Shown: positions 28,578-37,316 of the stretch, piece by piece
How positions within the stretch are numbered: position 1 is the first letter of the stretch
How the letters are laid out: each line of letters starts with the position of its first letter
Source of the DNA: Massilia sp. ZL223
GTDB lineage: Bacteria; Pseudomonadota; Gammaproteobacteria; Burkholderiales; Burkholderiaceae_D
Assembly: GCF_018119395.1 (NCBI RefSeq)
Contig: NZ_JAGPWD010000043.1
Span: forward strand, 1 to 48,651
Length of the DNA: 48,651 nucleotides
Reading direction: 5' to 3'
The notes under the pieces: model-generated
The model's database searches: none
What the model saw: only the letters and a program-made list of their open reading frames with translations
What the model was told of the DNA's origin: nothing
Program-made: the position numbers and the translations under genes

Positions 28578-29353
28578 AAGCCCTACTAAGGCGCCTCTAC
28601 AGCGACTACGGCATGCCTTCCCGGCTGGCGATGCACGAGCGCTTGATTCGTTCAGGGCGCGACGCCGGCTTCGTCCAGACCTCGGTGCGCGATTTCTTCG
28701 ACATCACCAAGGCCGGTCAGTGCGCCGCGAACAAGTTCATCGTGCACCGGCACGATATCGACACGGACCTGCGCACCACCAGGAAGCTGCTCCAGATCGA
28801 AAAGAAGCACGGCATCAAGTCCACCTACTACTTCCGGCTGTCGACGCTCGACTTCGACCTGATGCATGAAATCGAAGAGTACGGTGGCGAGGCAAGTTAC
28901 CACTACGAGGAACTGGCCGCCTTCGCAAAGAAGCACAAGATCAAGGATCCCGCCCTGGTCCGAAGCCGTCTCCCGGAGATCCGCGAAGAGTTCCGCAAGA
29001 ACTTCGACTGGATCGAAAAAAAGCTCGGCAAAAAGATCAGGACGGTCGCGAGCCATGGTGATTTCGCCAATCGCCGCCTCAAGCTGAACAACGCAGAAAT
29101 CCTCACGGATGGACAGCTGCGCAAAGACTGCGGCATCGAATGCGAAGCCTATGACGCGGCCCTCCTGGACCATATCGACATGTACATCGCCGATCGCCCC
29201 CCTCCGCAGTATTACTGCCCTGCCTCGCCATTCGACGTCATCGGCAAGCATGACCGGATCTGCCTGGTGACGCATCCGCGCCAGGTCGAGACCAACTGGA
29301 AGGAAAACACCAAGGCCAATCTTTTCCGTTTTTACGAAGCGGTGACCTGGTAG
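28574..29353 (+). CDS. NodB-like polysaccharide deacetylase family protein
   Basis: A 259-aa protein. FIVHRHDIDTDLRTT carries the HD..D-type metal motif of carbohydrate esterase 4-like deacetylases; ASHGDFANRR gives another His/Asp site and LVTHPRQVETNW resembles the closing LTHP motif. No signal peptide is visible, so it probably acts in the cytoplasm on a nucleotide- or lipid-linked sugar. It is coupled to the GNAT-like gene by ATGA, suggesting removal of one acyl group and addition of another at the same position. Substrate unknown. Confidence 0.75.
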   Translation: MKALLRRLYSDYGMPSRLAMHERLIRSGRDAGFVQTSVRDFFDITKAGQCAANKFIVHRHDIDTDLRTTRKLLQIEKKHGIKSTYYFRLSTLDFDLMHEIEEYGGEASYHYEELAAFAKKHKIKDPALVRSRLPEIREEFRKNFDWIEKKLGKKIRTVASHGDFANRRLKLNNAEILTDGQLRKDCGIECEAYDAALLDHIDMYIADRPPPQYYCPASPFDVIGKHDRICLVTHPRQVETNWKENTKANLFRFYEAVTW

Positions 29354-29521
29354 ATGCCATGAGTGTCCGACAACACCTTCAGGGCAAGCGCCGCAGTGGT
29401 AGAACGCATCCTCGACTTCAGTGCTGTCGCAGCACGATGCGGCGCACTGCATCCATGATGGTGCTGCCAGGCGCTGCGGGCCAGGCCCCTACTCCAATCC
29501 TGAACATCAGCGGAACCACTC

Positions 29522-30631
29522 ATGCCCCCGAAGAAAATCGTCACTGTGATCGGCGCCCGTCCCCAGTTCATCAAGGCCAGCGCCGTGTCTGCGCTGCTGC
29601 GCCAGGACGAGCGCATGCGTGAAGTCGTCGTCCATACCGGGCAGCACTTCGATACGAACATGTCTGACGTGTTCTTCGAGGAGCTGGGCATGGCGCCGCC
29701 CGCCCATCAATGCGCCGTCCACGGCGGTTCTCACGGCGAGATGACGGGGCGGATGCTGGTCGACATCGAGAAGGTGCTGCTCGCCGAGCAGCCTGACGCC
29801 GTGCTGGTCTATGGTGACACCAACTCGACCCTCGCGGGCGCCGTGGCGGCAGTCAAACTGCATATACCGGTCGCGCATGTCGAGGCGGGCCTGCGCTCGT
29901 TCAACGTGCGTTCGCCGGAGGAAGTGAATCGTATCCTGACCGACCGGGTCTCGCGCTGGCTATTCACACCGACGAACGCGGCGGGCGCGAACCTGCGGCA
30001 CGAGGGTTCCAGGGCGGATCACATCGATCAGGTGGGTGACGTCATGTTCGACGTGGCCCTGCACCATGGCGCGCGCGTCGACGAGCATGGTGGTGTGCTC
30101 GGCGAATTGAGACGGATATACGGCCTGCGGCCTGGCGCCTATTGCCTCGCCACGATACACCGGGCCGAGAATACCGATCATCCCGCGCGATTGACTGCCA
30201 TCGTCGAAGCGCTCACCCATTTTTCGAAGGAGATCAAGGTGGTGCTGCCCTTGCATCCACGCACCCGCAGTGTCCTTGCGCAGCAGGGCCGGCTCGATGC
30301 GCTCGAGCGGGCAGTCATTCTGATGGAACCGCAGTCCTACCTGGCCATGGTGCAGCTGGAAAAGTACGCCGCTCTCATCGCGACCGACTCCGGCGGCGTG
30401 CAAAAGGAAGCGTATTTTTACCGTGTTCCCTGTGTCACCTTTCGCGATGAGACAGAATGGGTGGAGCTGCTCGACGCAGGCTGGAACCGGCTGGCGCCGC
30501 CCGCCGAGGCCGCCACCCTGCTGTCCAGCCTGCATGCCAGTCTCGGCAGCAAGGGAGCGGAGCTGGACGCTTACGGCGCCGGTGACGCCGCCAAGCGCAT
30601 CGTGGCGCGGCTGCTGCGCGACCTGCACTAG
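29522..30631 (+). CDS. wbpI: UDP-GlcNAc(3NAc)A 2-epimerase, WecB-like fold
   Basis: A 369-aa non-hydrolysing 2-epimerase. The start TVIGARPQFIKASAV, the VVHTGQHFDTNMSDVFFEEL block, AHVEAGLRSFN, ATIHRAENTD and DSGGVQKEAYFYRVPCVTFR are all family hallmarks. The TEWVELLDAGWNRL segment is typical of WbpI/WlbD rather than WecB. With wbpA, wbpB, wbpE and wbpD upstream it would complete synthesis of UDP-ManNAc(3NAc)A. WecB activity remains possible, but no wecC-only context supports that. A 168-bp gap precedes it. Confidence 0.87.
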   Translation: MPPKKIVTVIGARPQFIKASAVSALLRQDERMREVVVHTGQHFDTNMSDVFFEELGMAPPAHQCAVHGGSHGEMTGRMLVDIEKVLLAEQPDAVLVYGDTNSTLAGAVAAVKLHIPVAHVEAGLRSFNVRSPEEVNRILTDRVSRWLFTPTNAAGANLRHEGSRADHIDQVGDVMFDVALHHGARVDEHGGVLGELRRIYGLRPGAYCLATIHRAENTDHPARLTAIVEALTHFSKEIKVVLPLHPRTRSVLAQQGRLDALERAVILMEPQSYLAMVQLEKYAALIATDSGGVQKEAYFYRVPCVTFRDETEWVELLDAGWNRLAPPAEAATLLSSLHASLGSKGAELDAYGAGDAAKRIVARLLRDLH

Positions 30632-30953
30632 TCCGTCCTGCCGTCGAGCCCCGCCTGATTGCCGCCATGGACGGCTTCCGCTCCGCCTTCGGCATTCGGT
30701 TGCTGTTCCTTTGGTGTTCGCCGAAGCCTAGCAGTTGCTCACGCTGAAGCATTTCCGCTGTGGCGCTCTTAACAGCGTGACGGGACATCTCTCCTGAGGC
30801 GCCAGTCTCCCTGGATGCCGCAGTTTGGGGGATATCAGCAATGCCCCGGTCCTCATCATGTTTTAAGGAGATCAACTCAGCCTCATCAACATTAGAAGCA
30901 CGATCAAACGCCAAGTCCTCGACAAGCTTCATGCTTTTCGACTTCTTCTTCAT
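30435..30953 (-). CDS. Possible small antisense gene, low confidence
   Basis: The reading starts MKKKSKSMKLVEDLAFDRAS and for about 75 residues looks protein-like, charged and lower in GC. It then continues as Arg/Ala-rich sequence antisense to the end of wbpI, which looks like a shadow. A GAGGTGG sequence lies about nine bases before the ATG. The frame is open further upstream through the 51-bp repeats. Either the N-terminal part is a gene remnant, or the whole is chance. Confidence 0.22.
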   Translation of the reverse strand: MKKKSKSMKLVEDLAFDRASNVDEAELISLKHDEDRGIADIPQTAASRETGASGEMSRHAVKSATAEMLQREQLLGFGEHQRNSNRMPKAERKPSMAAIRRGSTAGRTSAGRAAAAPRCAWRRHRRRKRPAPLPCCRDWHAGWTAGWRPRRAAPAGSSLRRAAPPILSHRER

Positions 30954-31026
30954 GGCCGTGCACCACCTCGGCAGTGGGTTTCTTGAAACAGCCCTTCCTC
31001 CTGCCTTGTCCGGCCCGTCACGCAGA
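30632..31026. other. Gene-poor gap after wbpI
   Basis: No supported plus-strand gene. The stretch holds the uncertain minus-strand reading described separately and has lower GC than its neighbours. It leads into the 51-bp repeat array. Confidence 0.45.
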
Positions 31027-31263
31027 TTTTCGATTCCCGGCCATGCAGTGATGGGATATTCCAGGGCTACGAACAGCCTTTTCGATTCAAGCGATGCACT
31101 GATTCTATGTTTCTGGGCCACAGGCAGCTTTTTCGATTTAAGCGATGCACTGATTCGATGTTTCAGGACTACAGACGGCTTTCGATTCAAGCGATGCACT
31201 GATTCGCTGCTCCAGGACCACAGACAGCCTTTTCGATTCAAGCGACGCACTGATCGGATGTAG
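31027..31263. repeat. ~51-bp tandem repeat, five copies, before a beta-helix gene
   Basis: Copies start near 31027, 31079, 31130, 31179 and 31230 (spacings 52, 51, 49, 51). The core reads TTTTCGATTCAAGCGATGCA followed by CTGATTCGATGTTTC and a CAGGACCACAGACAGC-like end. The first copy is the most diverged and the last is cut off at the presumed start codon of the next gene. The 49-bp spacing breaks the frame, so it is unlikely to be coding. Confidence 0.92.
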
Positions 31264-32526
31264 ATGAACATGACAACCCTATTGATCCCCCGAAGCGCCA
31301 TGCCGGCAAATCCTGGCAGCCTCCGCAACTCGCCTGGCCCTGTCGAAGCGCGGCTGCATGCGGGCCCGGCACGCACTGCAGTCGCATTTACGCTAATCCC
31401 ATGCGGCCGCTCCCCCAGGTGCCGGCGGCTTGGCCACTTCCTGTGCTACGCCGGCCTGAGCTCCTTACTTGTCGCGTGCACGCCGAGCCCGCACCTCTAC
31501 GTAGCCCCGCACGGGGCCGACAGCAACCCAGGCACGAAAACCTCTCCCTTCCTGACCATCGCACGCGCGGACGCCGCCGCGGCTCCCGGCTATACCATTC
31601 ACGTCGCCCCCGGCGCCTACCTGGTGTCGGCGCCAAGCCCGCACAGCGCCGGCATCCTCACCACTCGTAGCGGTACCGCTGCGGCCCGAATCAGGTTCGT
31701 TTCCGATACCAAGTGGGCCGCGAAAATCCTTGTCTCCGGCACGGGTATCGCGTGGCGCGCGAAAGGCAATCACATCGATATCGACGGTTTCGACATCAGC
31801 GGAAGCGGCAGGCATGGCATCCTGGCCGACGGAGCCGACTTGAAAATCACAAACAATTTCGTTCATGACTTGACCATCAGCGGCGGGTGCACCGGCAGCG
31901 GCGGCGCGGCGATCGATACGAATGGGGGCCCTGGAAACGTGCTCATCCAGGGCAACGTCATCAGGAACATCGGCCATGCAATGATCGGAAGGTGCAATAC
32001 CGTGCAGGGAATCTATATCGCGAATCCGAACAATACTGTCGTCAATAATATTGTCTCCGGCGTCGCGGCAGCAGGGATCCAGCAGTGGCACGGCGCAACC
32101 GATTCAACGATCGTCAACAACACCGTGTTCCGATGCAAAGTCGGCATACTGATCGGAGGCGGCGACGCTGGGGTCTTGCCCCATGGCTCACAAAACAACG
32201 TGGTCGCGAACAACATCGTCTATGACAATATCACTTACGGCATCGTCGAGGGCGGCAAGGTGGGCGCAAATAACCGTTATACCGACAACCTGATCCATTC
32301 CAGCGGAACCGCTATCCGCGTGGGCGGCCAAGTGAGCGGCACGATGCTCACCGAGCCTCAGTTCCTCGACTACCAAAAGGACGGGACAGGTGACTACCGT
32401 CTGAAGCCAGGTTCACCAGCTCTGCGAGGCGATCCTGCGCTCGCCGGTCCGGCCCACGCTTCGCATTCTGCAGAAAAGATGCCGCCCCGGCTCGGTGCTT
32501 ACCAAAACGGACCCGTTGCGCAGTAG
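31264..32526 (+). CDS. Secreted right-handed beta-helix protein, copy 1 (lipoprotein)
   Basis: A 420-aa protein. After a poorly supported N-terminal ~60 residues there is a hydrophobic segment ending in lipobox LVAC, so the mature form is probably a lipoprotein beginning at that Cys. The body opens LYVAPHGADSNPGTKTSPF and forms a parallel beta-helix (DUF1565/pectate-lyase-like) with NNxV and NNIV repeats. It ends at LGAYQ, a weakened form of the GAYE motif of choice-of-anchor-Q proteins. It is a clear paralogue of the protein at 42204-43331, sharing long near-identical blocks. The start is uncertain: no ribosome site, and the ATG abuts the 51-bp array. The role may be polysaccharide lyase or epimerase; no catalytic residues can be assigned. 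Confidence 0.8.
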   Translation: MNMTTLLIPRSAMPANPGSLRNSPGPVEARLHAGPARTAVAFTLIPCGRSPRCRRLGHFLCYAGLSSLLVACTPSPHLYVAPHGADSNPGTKTSPFLTIARADAAAAPGYTIHVAPGAYLVSAPSPHSAGILTTRSGTAAARIRFVSDTKWAAKILVSGTGIAWRAKGNHIDIDGFDISGSGRHGILADGADLKITNNFVHDLTISGGCTGSGGAAIDTNGGPGNVLIQGNVIRNIGHAMIGRCNTVQGIYIANPNNTVVNNIVSGVAAAGIQQWHGATDSTIVNNTVFRCKVGILIGGGDAGVLPHGSQNNVVANNIVYDNITYGIVEGGKVGANNRYTDNLIHSSGTAIRVGGQVSGTMLTEPQFLDYQKDGTGDYRLKPGSPALRGDPALAGPAHASHSAEKMPPRLGAYQNGPVAQ

Positions 32527-32631
32527 AGGAAGACGTTGGATAGTCGCGACATATCCATTATTCAGAATCGCTCTGGCTTTTCTTATTCCACAACAGAGCG
32601 CCGAGCAATGGCGGGCGGCGTGGCTCTCCGA

Positions 32632-33306
32632 CCGATGGCATGACGCGTGCGCCTCAGACCGATGGTTTGCTGCGTACCTCCCAAACCGAAAGCTTGCCCC
32701 GTGCCCCCAAGCCGAGAGCTCGCCGCGGGCTACCCGGGGCCAATAGTTTGCCGCGTACCTCTCAGACCAATAGCTCGCCGCGTGCCGCCCAGACCAATAG
32801 CTTGCCGCGTACCTCTTAGACCGATAGCTCGCCGTGTGCATCCCAGACCGATGGCTGGCCGCGTACCTCTTAGATCGATGGCTCGCCGTGCGCATCCCAG
32901 ACCGATGGCTTGCCGCGTACCTCTTAGATCGATGGCTCGCCGTGTGCATCCCAGACCGATGGCTTGCCGCGTACCTCTTAGACCGATAGCTTGCCGTGTG
33001 CATCCCAGACCGAGAGCTCGCCACGGGCCGCCCAGTCCAGTAGCTTGTCGCGTACCTCCCAGACCGATAGCTTGCCGCGTACTTCCTAAGCCGAGAGCTT
33101 GCCACGGGGCGCCCAGTCCGACAGCTTACCGCGTACCTCTCATCCCGATCGCTCGCTGCGTACCTCACAGACCGAGGGCTTGCCGCGCCTCTCCCAGACC
33201 GATAGCTTGCCGCGTGGCTCCCAAACAGCGAGCGCGCCGCGTGCCTGCCAAACCGCTAGCTTGCTCCGGGCTTTCCAGACCAATAGCTTGCCATGTTTCT
33301 CTCGGA
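32632..33306. repeat. 27-bp tandem array, 25 units, between convergent genes
   Basis: The array spans 675 bp, exactly 25 x 27. Units follow the pattern CCGATAGCTTGCCGCGTACC plus CTCCAGA with substitutions at most positions; one 26/28 pair (32686-32739) is the only phase slip. From about 32794 to 33009 two unit types alternate: TTGCCGCGTACCTCTTAGA and TCGCCGTGTGCATCCCAGA, giving a 54-bp higher-order repeat. Because 27 is a multiple of three, several frames stay open on both strands (for example PIACRVPLR nonapeptides), but none has a ribosome site or recognisable protein. It lies between the stop codons of the beta-helix and PAP2-like genes, ending nine bases from the latter. Confidence 0.95.
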
Positions 33307-33315
33307 CTGGTGCAC

Positions 33316-34002
33316 TTAACGCACGATGCGTGCCTCACACGTTTTCAGCGTCTTCCTGTCGCCTGCTTGCGATGCAGAGGGGTCGATCTGGCGCGACCAT
33401 CGGTAAGGCTCGTCGCGTCCGGAAACGTAGAGGGCCACATCGACCAAACGGTGATTGAGCGAAGACGGCTTCAGGCCGGCAATCGCCACGAATGCCAGCA
33501 TAGTCACCGGCGCGGCCCACGGTGTGATCCTCGGCGGCGGCGATGTCGTGGCGACGCGGATCATGACGAAGGCGGCGGCACATCCGAGCAAGCTGCTGGC
33601 AATTACTTCAGAGGCCATGTGGAATGTGAAAATCACGAGCAAGACGCCCAGGGCCAAGCCGAGGGCGCCGCCAAACAGCGCTCCCCTGATCCGCCACGCG
33701 AACGGCGCCCGGTCCAGCACAACGAAGAACAACACCGGAAGAATGGCTGTCGCCCGCCAGGCATGGCCGCTCAGCGCCTGGAAACCGATAGGGCGTATCT
33801 CCAATCCCCAGCCGAGAAACGCCATCTTCGACCAGGCAACCACGCTCAGCCCAACGGCGAGGATCAGACTCCACCACAGCGCCAGCTTCCATGCCCTTCC
33901 CACGATAAGCCAGGCGAGAACCGCCCCTGCTGCCGGGATCATGACCGCCGTATGGCCTAGATCGACGATGGACATCCAGGGAATCATGGCAGGCATCTCC
34001 AT
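33316..34002 (-). CDS. PAP2-like integral membrane phosphatase
   Basis: About 228 aa with roughly six membrane helices. LSGHAWRATAILP corresponds to the PSGH motif and FTFHMASEVIASSLLGC to the SxxxxxHxxxD motif of the type 2 phosphatidic-acid phosphatase family, although the final Asp is replaced by Glu and the first KXXXXXXRP motif is not seen. In polysaccharide loci such proteins may recycle undecaprenyl pyrophosphate. I use the ATG at 34002 (GGAG nine bases upstream); a TTG at 34026 overlapping the aminotransferase stop (TTGA) would add eight residues. Last gene of the minus-strand operon. Confidence 0.7.
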   Translation of the reverse strand: MEMPAMIPWMSIVDLGHTAVMIPAAGAVLAWLIVGRAWKLALWWSLILAVGLSVVAWSKMAFLGWGLEIRPIGFQALSGHAWRATAILPVLFFVVLDRAPFAWRIRGALFGGALGLALGVLLVIFTFHMASEVIASSLLGCAAAFVMIRVATTSPPPRITPWAAPVTMLAFVAIAGLKPSSLNHRLVDVALYVSGRDEPYRWSRQIDPSASQAGDRKTLKTCEARIVR

Positions 34003-34022
34003 CGACAGAAGCTCCGACCTGC

Positions 34023-35225
34023 TCAATGCGGCAGGAAGACGGAGCTCCAGGCTTGCTTCCCGGCCCTTGCAAACACTTCCATGATGACCCGGCAGGTCAG
34101 GTCCAGATCGGCGCTCGCCAAGCTAGGGTGCACGAGGAACATCAAGCTGGTCTCGCCAAGCTCTTTCGCAACCTTGAGGCGGGACTTCGGACGAAACGCC
34201 GTGTTATCGAAGGATTTTTCCAGATACAGTTCCGAACAGCTTCCTTGGGTACATGAGACGCCCCTGACGGAGATCTCGTCCATGATCCGGTCCCGGGTCC
34301 ATCCTTCCGCCAGCATCTCCGGCTCGACAAACACGTAAAACTTATAAAACGCATGCTCCACATTGGCGGGGACGACGGGCATTCTCAACGCAGGAATCTG
34401 CCGGCATACCTGAGCGATCTTGAGTGCGTTCGCTTTTCGTTGCGCCATCCACAAGGGCATCCGCTGCAGCTGAATGCGCCCGATGGCGGCCTGCACCTCC
34501 AGCATCCGCCAGTTCGTACCGAAAGACTCGTGGACCCACCGGTACCCGGACGGATGCTGTCTCTCGTACATGGCATCCCATGACTTCCCATGATCCTTGT
34601 ACGACCACATGGTCTTCCACCATTCGCGGGAGTTCGTGGTGACCATGCCCCCTTCTCCCCCTGTCGTCATGATCTTGTCCTGACAGAAGGACCATGCGGC
34701 TATATGCCCGATGCTTCCGACCATCCGGCCTTTGTAGCGCGCTCCGTGCGCCTGTGCGCAATCCTCGATGACGAACAGGCCATGCGCCTCGGCGAGCTCC
34801 ATGATCGGGTCCATGTCGCATGGCCACCCGGCCAGATGAACGCAGATAACTGCCTTGGTGCGAGGCGTGAGCACGGCCCTGATGGTCTCGGCGGTGATGT
34901 TCTGGCTGTCCCGGTCGACATCGGCGAACACAGGGATGGCGCCGGCATTGACGATGCAGCTTGCCGATGCTAGGAAGGTCCTGGGCGTCACGATCACCTC
35001 GTCGCCCGCCGAGATGCCCAGCGCCTTGAGCGCGCAGTCGAGCGCCAGCGTCCCGTTGGCAAGCGACACCGCAAACTCCGTCCCCACCCATGCCGCGAAT
35101 TCTCTTTCGAATTCCCGGCATTCGGTACCGGTCCAATAATTCACTTTGTTCGACAGGATGACATTCTTGACAGCCAGGGCCTCTTCCTCGGAGAAACTGG
35201 GCCAGGTGGTGCATAAGGTTTTCAT
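34023..35225 (-). CDS. DegT/DnrJ/EryC1/StrS sugar aminotransferase
   Basis: A 400-aa PLP-dependent enzyme. The Schiff-base lysine is in SFCQDKIMTTGGEGGMV, with VSLANGTLALDCALKAL and VIEDCAQAHGA as cofactor-binding motifs. Members aminate keto sugars; here the likely substrate is the 4-keto-6-deoxy product of the dehydratase at 20109-22082, giving a 4-amino-4,6-dideoxy sugar. It is distinct from WbpE at 25201-26331. It starts seven bases after the initiating transferase stop. The substrate is inferred. Confidence 0.9.
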   Translation of the reverse strand: MKTLCTTWPSFSEEEALAVKNVILSNKVNYWTGTECREFEREFAAWVGTEFAVSLANGTLALDCALKALGISAGDEVIVTPRTFLASASCIVNAGAIPVFADVDRDSQNITAETIRAVLTPRTKAVICVHLAGWPCDMDPIMELAEAHGLFVIEDCAQAHGARYKGRMVGSIGHIAAWSFCQDKIMTTGGEGGMVTTNSREWWKTMWSYKDHGKSWDAMYERQHPSGYRWVHESFGTNWRMLEVQAAIGRIQLQRMPLWMAQRKANALKIAQVCRQIPALRMPVVPANVEHAFYKFYVFVEPEMLAEGWTRDRIMDEISVRGVSCTQGSCSELYLEKSFDNTAFRPKSRLKVAKELGETSLMFLVHPSLASADLDLTCRVIMEVFARAGKQAWSSVFLPH

Positions 35226-35232
35226 GTACGCC

Positions 35233-35829
35233 TCACGAGAAAATCGTCTGCAAGATGTATTTCATGTCGCGCCAAAAGGAATAATTTTGGGCGTATTCCT
35301 TGTTAATCCTGACCTTGTCGGGCCAGATGATGCGATCGTTATAAAAAGCCGGATCATCGACACCAGCCAGCACCGTTTCCTCATTCTTATATTTGATTGA
35401 CGCTGGGCCGGTAATACCAGGCCGCAATGACAGGATGATCCTGTCGCTTCCTGTGAGCGTATCGGCATAGCCAGGCACGTCGGGTCGTGGGCCGACAATG
35501 CTCATGTTCCCAAGGAGTACGTTGAACAGTTGCGGCAATTCATCGAGCTTATATTTTCTGAAGAATGCGCCAGAACGGGTGACGGAAGAAATATTATCAG
35601 AGGCGATTTGGCTCCTTTTGCTTTGGCTCGAATACATGGTCTTGATTTTGCAGACACGTATTGGGCGCCCATGTCGTCCGATGCGCTTTTGGATGAAAAA
35701 TCCATTACTCCTTGTTTCTATCGCCGCGACAATCCAACAAATGCCGATGACTGGCATGGCCAATACCAAACCAAGCAAAGACGTGACGATATCGAACATT
35801 CGCTTGATTAAGCTATCTGTGCGTGACAT
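35233..35829 (-). CDS. Initiating sugar-phosphate transferase, PglC/WcaJ type
   Basis: A 198-aa monotopic phosphoglycosyl transferase of the small PglC form. A single re-entrant/membrane segment (VTSLLGLVLAMPVIGICWIV) precedes the catalytic domain with FIQKRIGRHGRPI, the Asp-Glu dyad in RKYKLDELPQLFNVLLGNMS and IVGPRPDVPGY. It moves a sugar-1-phosphate onto undecaprenyl phosphate, the first membrane step of the repeat unit. I choose the ATG at 35829; a GTG nine bases earlier is also possible. GC content is visibly lower than in neighbouring genes, suggesting recent acquisition. A 220-bp gap separates it from the upstream GT4 gene. Confidence 0.93.
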   Translation of the reverse strand: MSRTDSLIKRMFDIVTSLLGLVLAMPVIGICWIVAAIETRSNGFFIQKRIGRHGRPIRVCKIKTMYSSQSKRSQIASDNISSVTRSGAFFRKYKLDELPQLFNVLLGNMSIVGPRPDVPGYADTLTGSDRIILSLRPGITGPASIKYKNEETVLAGVDDPAFYNDRIIWPDKVRINKEYAQNYSFWRDMKYILQTIFS

Positions 35830-36050
35830 TGCATTCACCCAGGACGTTCAATAGAAAGACGGTTTTGCACAAGTGGGCAGACATATTTCAACAGCCCCAA
35901 GACATGGCGTCACTGCAAACAGCACTCGGTTGCAATCGTGCGCCGCCCACCACCGAGATGCGGGACGGGGCGCTTGAAGCGCCTGACAAAACCGTCAGGG
36001 CACGCGCGCGCCGAAGACAGGTCTGCGTACGGCGTTGTGCTACAACGCAG

Positions 36051-37307
36051 TCATGGCGGTGCTGTCAGGCGCTCTGAACCTCCGCAGGCCTCGAGGAAAC
36101 GCTTGCTCAGGACTGGGTAGGTAAAGTGGCGCATGACGCATTCCCTGCCACGCGCGCCCATGGCTAGGCGCTCGGCCTCGCTCAAGCCGACCAGGGAGCG
36201 AATGCCATGTGCGACTGCCTCGGGGCTTTCCGGCGCAACGGTCAATCCGCAGCCGGCCTCTCCCACCGGATCGTTTCCCGCTTCGACCGCATGTACCACA
36301 GGGCGGGCCGCCATCATGTAATCCATGAGCTTGTTCGGCGCGATCCCAAACCGGTACAACGGTTGCCGCTTCCAGCCGATAAAGGCGACGTCAAACCATT
36401 GGAGCAGGGCCGGTACCTGCGACTTGGGCACCGGGTCGACAAAATGGACATTGTTCAATTGCGCCGACTGCGCCCGGCGTTTTAACGCCTCCTTTTCCGG
36501 GCCGCCGCCCACGAGCACGAAGGAGACATTCTCGTCGCGCATGCTGTTCGCCGCGTCGACCAGCGTATCGAGCGAATTCGAGATGCCGTGATTACCGGCG
36601 TAGCCCACGATGGCGTTTCCCGTGCCGGCTATCCGCGCCAGCGTGGCCGCCGCTTCTTTTCCCAGTTCCGGAATGCTGGCAGGCCACTCACCGGGATCGA
36701 TGCCGTTCGGGACAATATGCAGTCTCTCCATTGTCAAGCCACGCGCTGCAACGTGGGCATGCACTCTCGGAAGCATGGAAACCACCGTGCTTGCATTCCG
36801 GTAGACATAGTTCTCGGCCGCCTGCGCGGCCATGATGAATGGGTGCCATCTCGACATCCCGCCCAGTTCCATCGGCGTCAGGGGCCAGAGATCGTGGATT
36901 TCGAATACAAGCCGCGCGCCTGCCAGCCTGGCAATCCGATGGGCCGGCCAAATGTCCATTGGATAGGTGCTGGACGCGATGACCACATCCGGCTTGACCT
37001 CCGCTGCAAGACGGCTGCCCTCCTGGTACAGGCGATATAGAAACGCGCCGATATTGCGTACCCTGGCGATGCCATTACCGTGGTAGGGAAGCGTCTTGAG
37101 CCAGGTATACCGGACACCTTCGATAGATTCTTCCAGGCGGATGCGTCCCTCGAGCTCCGGCTGCTGAACGCGAAGATGCGAGTGGTCCGCAGCGACGATG
37201 CTGACTTCATGACCGGAGCGCACCCATTCCCGCGCCAGGTAATAAGGACGGTATTCCATGCCGTGGCGCGGCGAGCCGGCGTAATGATTTATGTAGAGAA
37301 TCCGCAT
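36051..37307 (-). CDS. Family 4 glycosyltransferase, WbuB-like
   Basis: A 418-aa GT-B enzyme. YINHYAGSPRHGMEYRPYYL and FEIHDLWPLTPMELGG are typical of the WbuB-like subgroup; GYAGNHGISNSLDTLVDA and the APNKLMDYMMAARPVV segment form the donor site. It probably adds a sugar, often a 6-deoxy amino sugar in this subgroup, to the lipid-linked unit. It begins nine bases after the wzy stop with AAGG as ribosome site. Confidence 0.92.
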   Translation of the reverse strand: MRILYINHYAGSPRHGMEYRPYYLAREWVRSGHEVSIVAADHSHLRVQQPELEGRIRLEESIEGVRYTWLKTLPYHGNGIARVRNIGAFLYRLYQEGSRLAAEVKPDVVIASSTYPMDIWPAHRIARLAGARLVFEIHDLWPLTPMELGGMSRWHPFIMAAQAAENYVYRNASTVVSMLPRVHAHVAARGLTMERLHIVPNGIDPGEWPASIPELGKEAAATLARIAGTGNAIVGYAGNHGISNSLDTLVDAANSMRDENVSFVLVGGGPEKEALKRRAQSAQLNNVHFVDPVPKSQVPALLQWFDVAFIGWKRQPLYRFGIAPNKLMDYMMAARPVVHAVEAGNDPVGEAGCGLTVAPESPEAVAHGIRSLVGLSEAERLAMGARGRECVMRHFTYPVLSKRFLEACGGSERLTAPP

Positions 37308-37316
37308 GAGCAGGCC

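Noticed and set aside
32632..33306. CRISPR array
   Set aside because: Repeats are directly contiguous without unique spacers, and no cas genes are present.
32647..33960. Nonapeptide-repeat protein reading across the 27-bp array
   Set aside because: No ribosome site, several frames equally open, and it continues antisense through the PAP2-like gene. Kept as a hypothesis only under the array finding.
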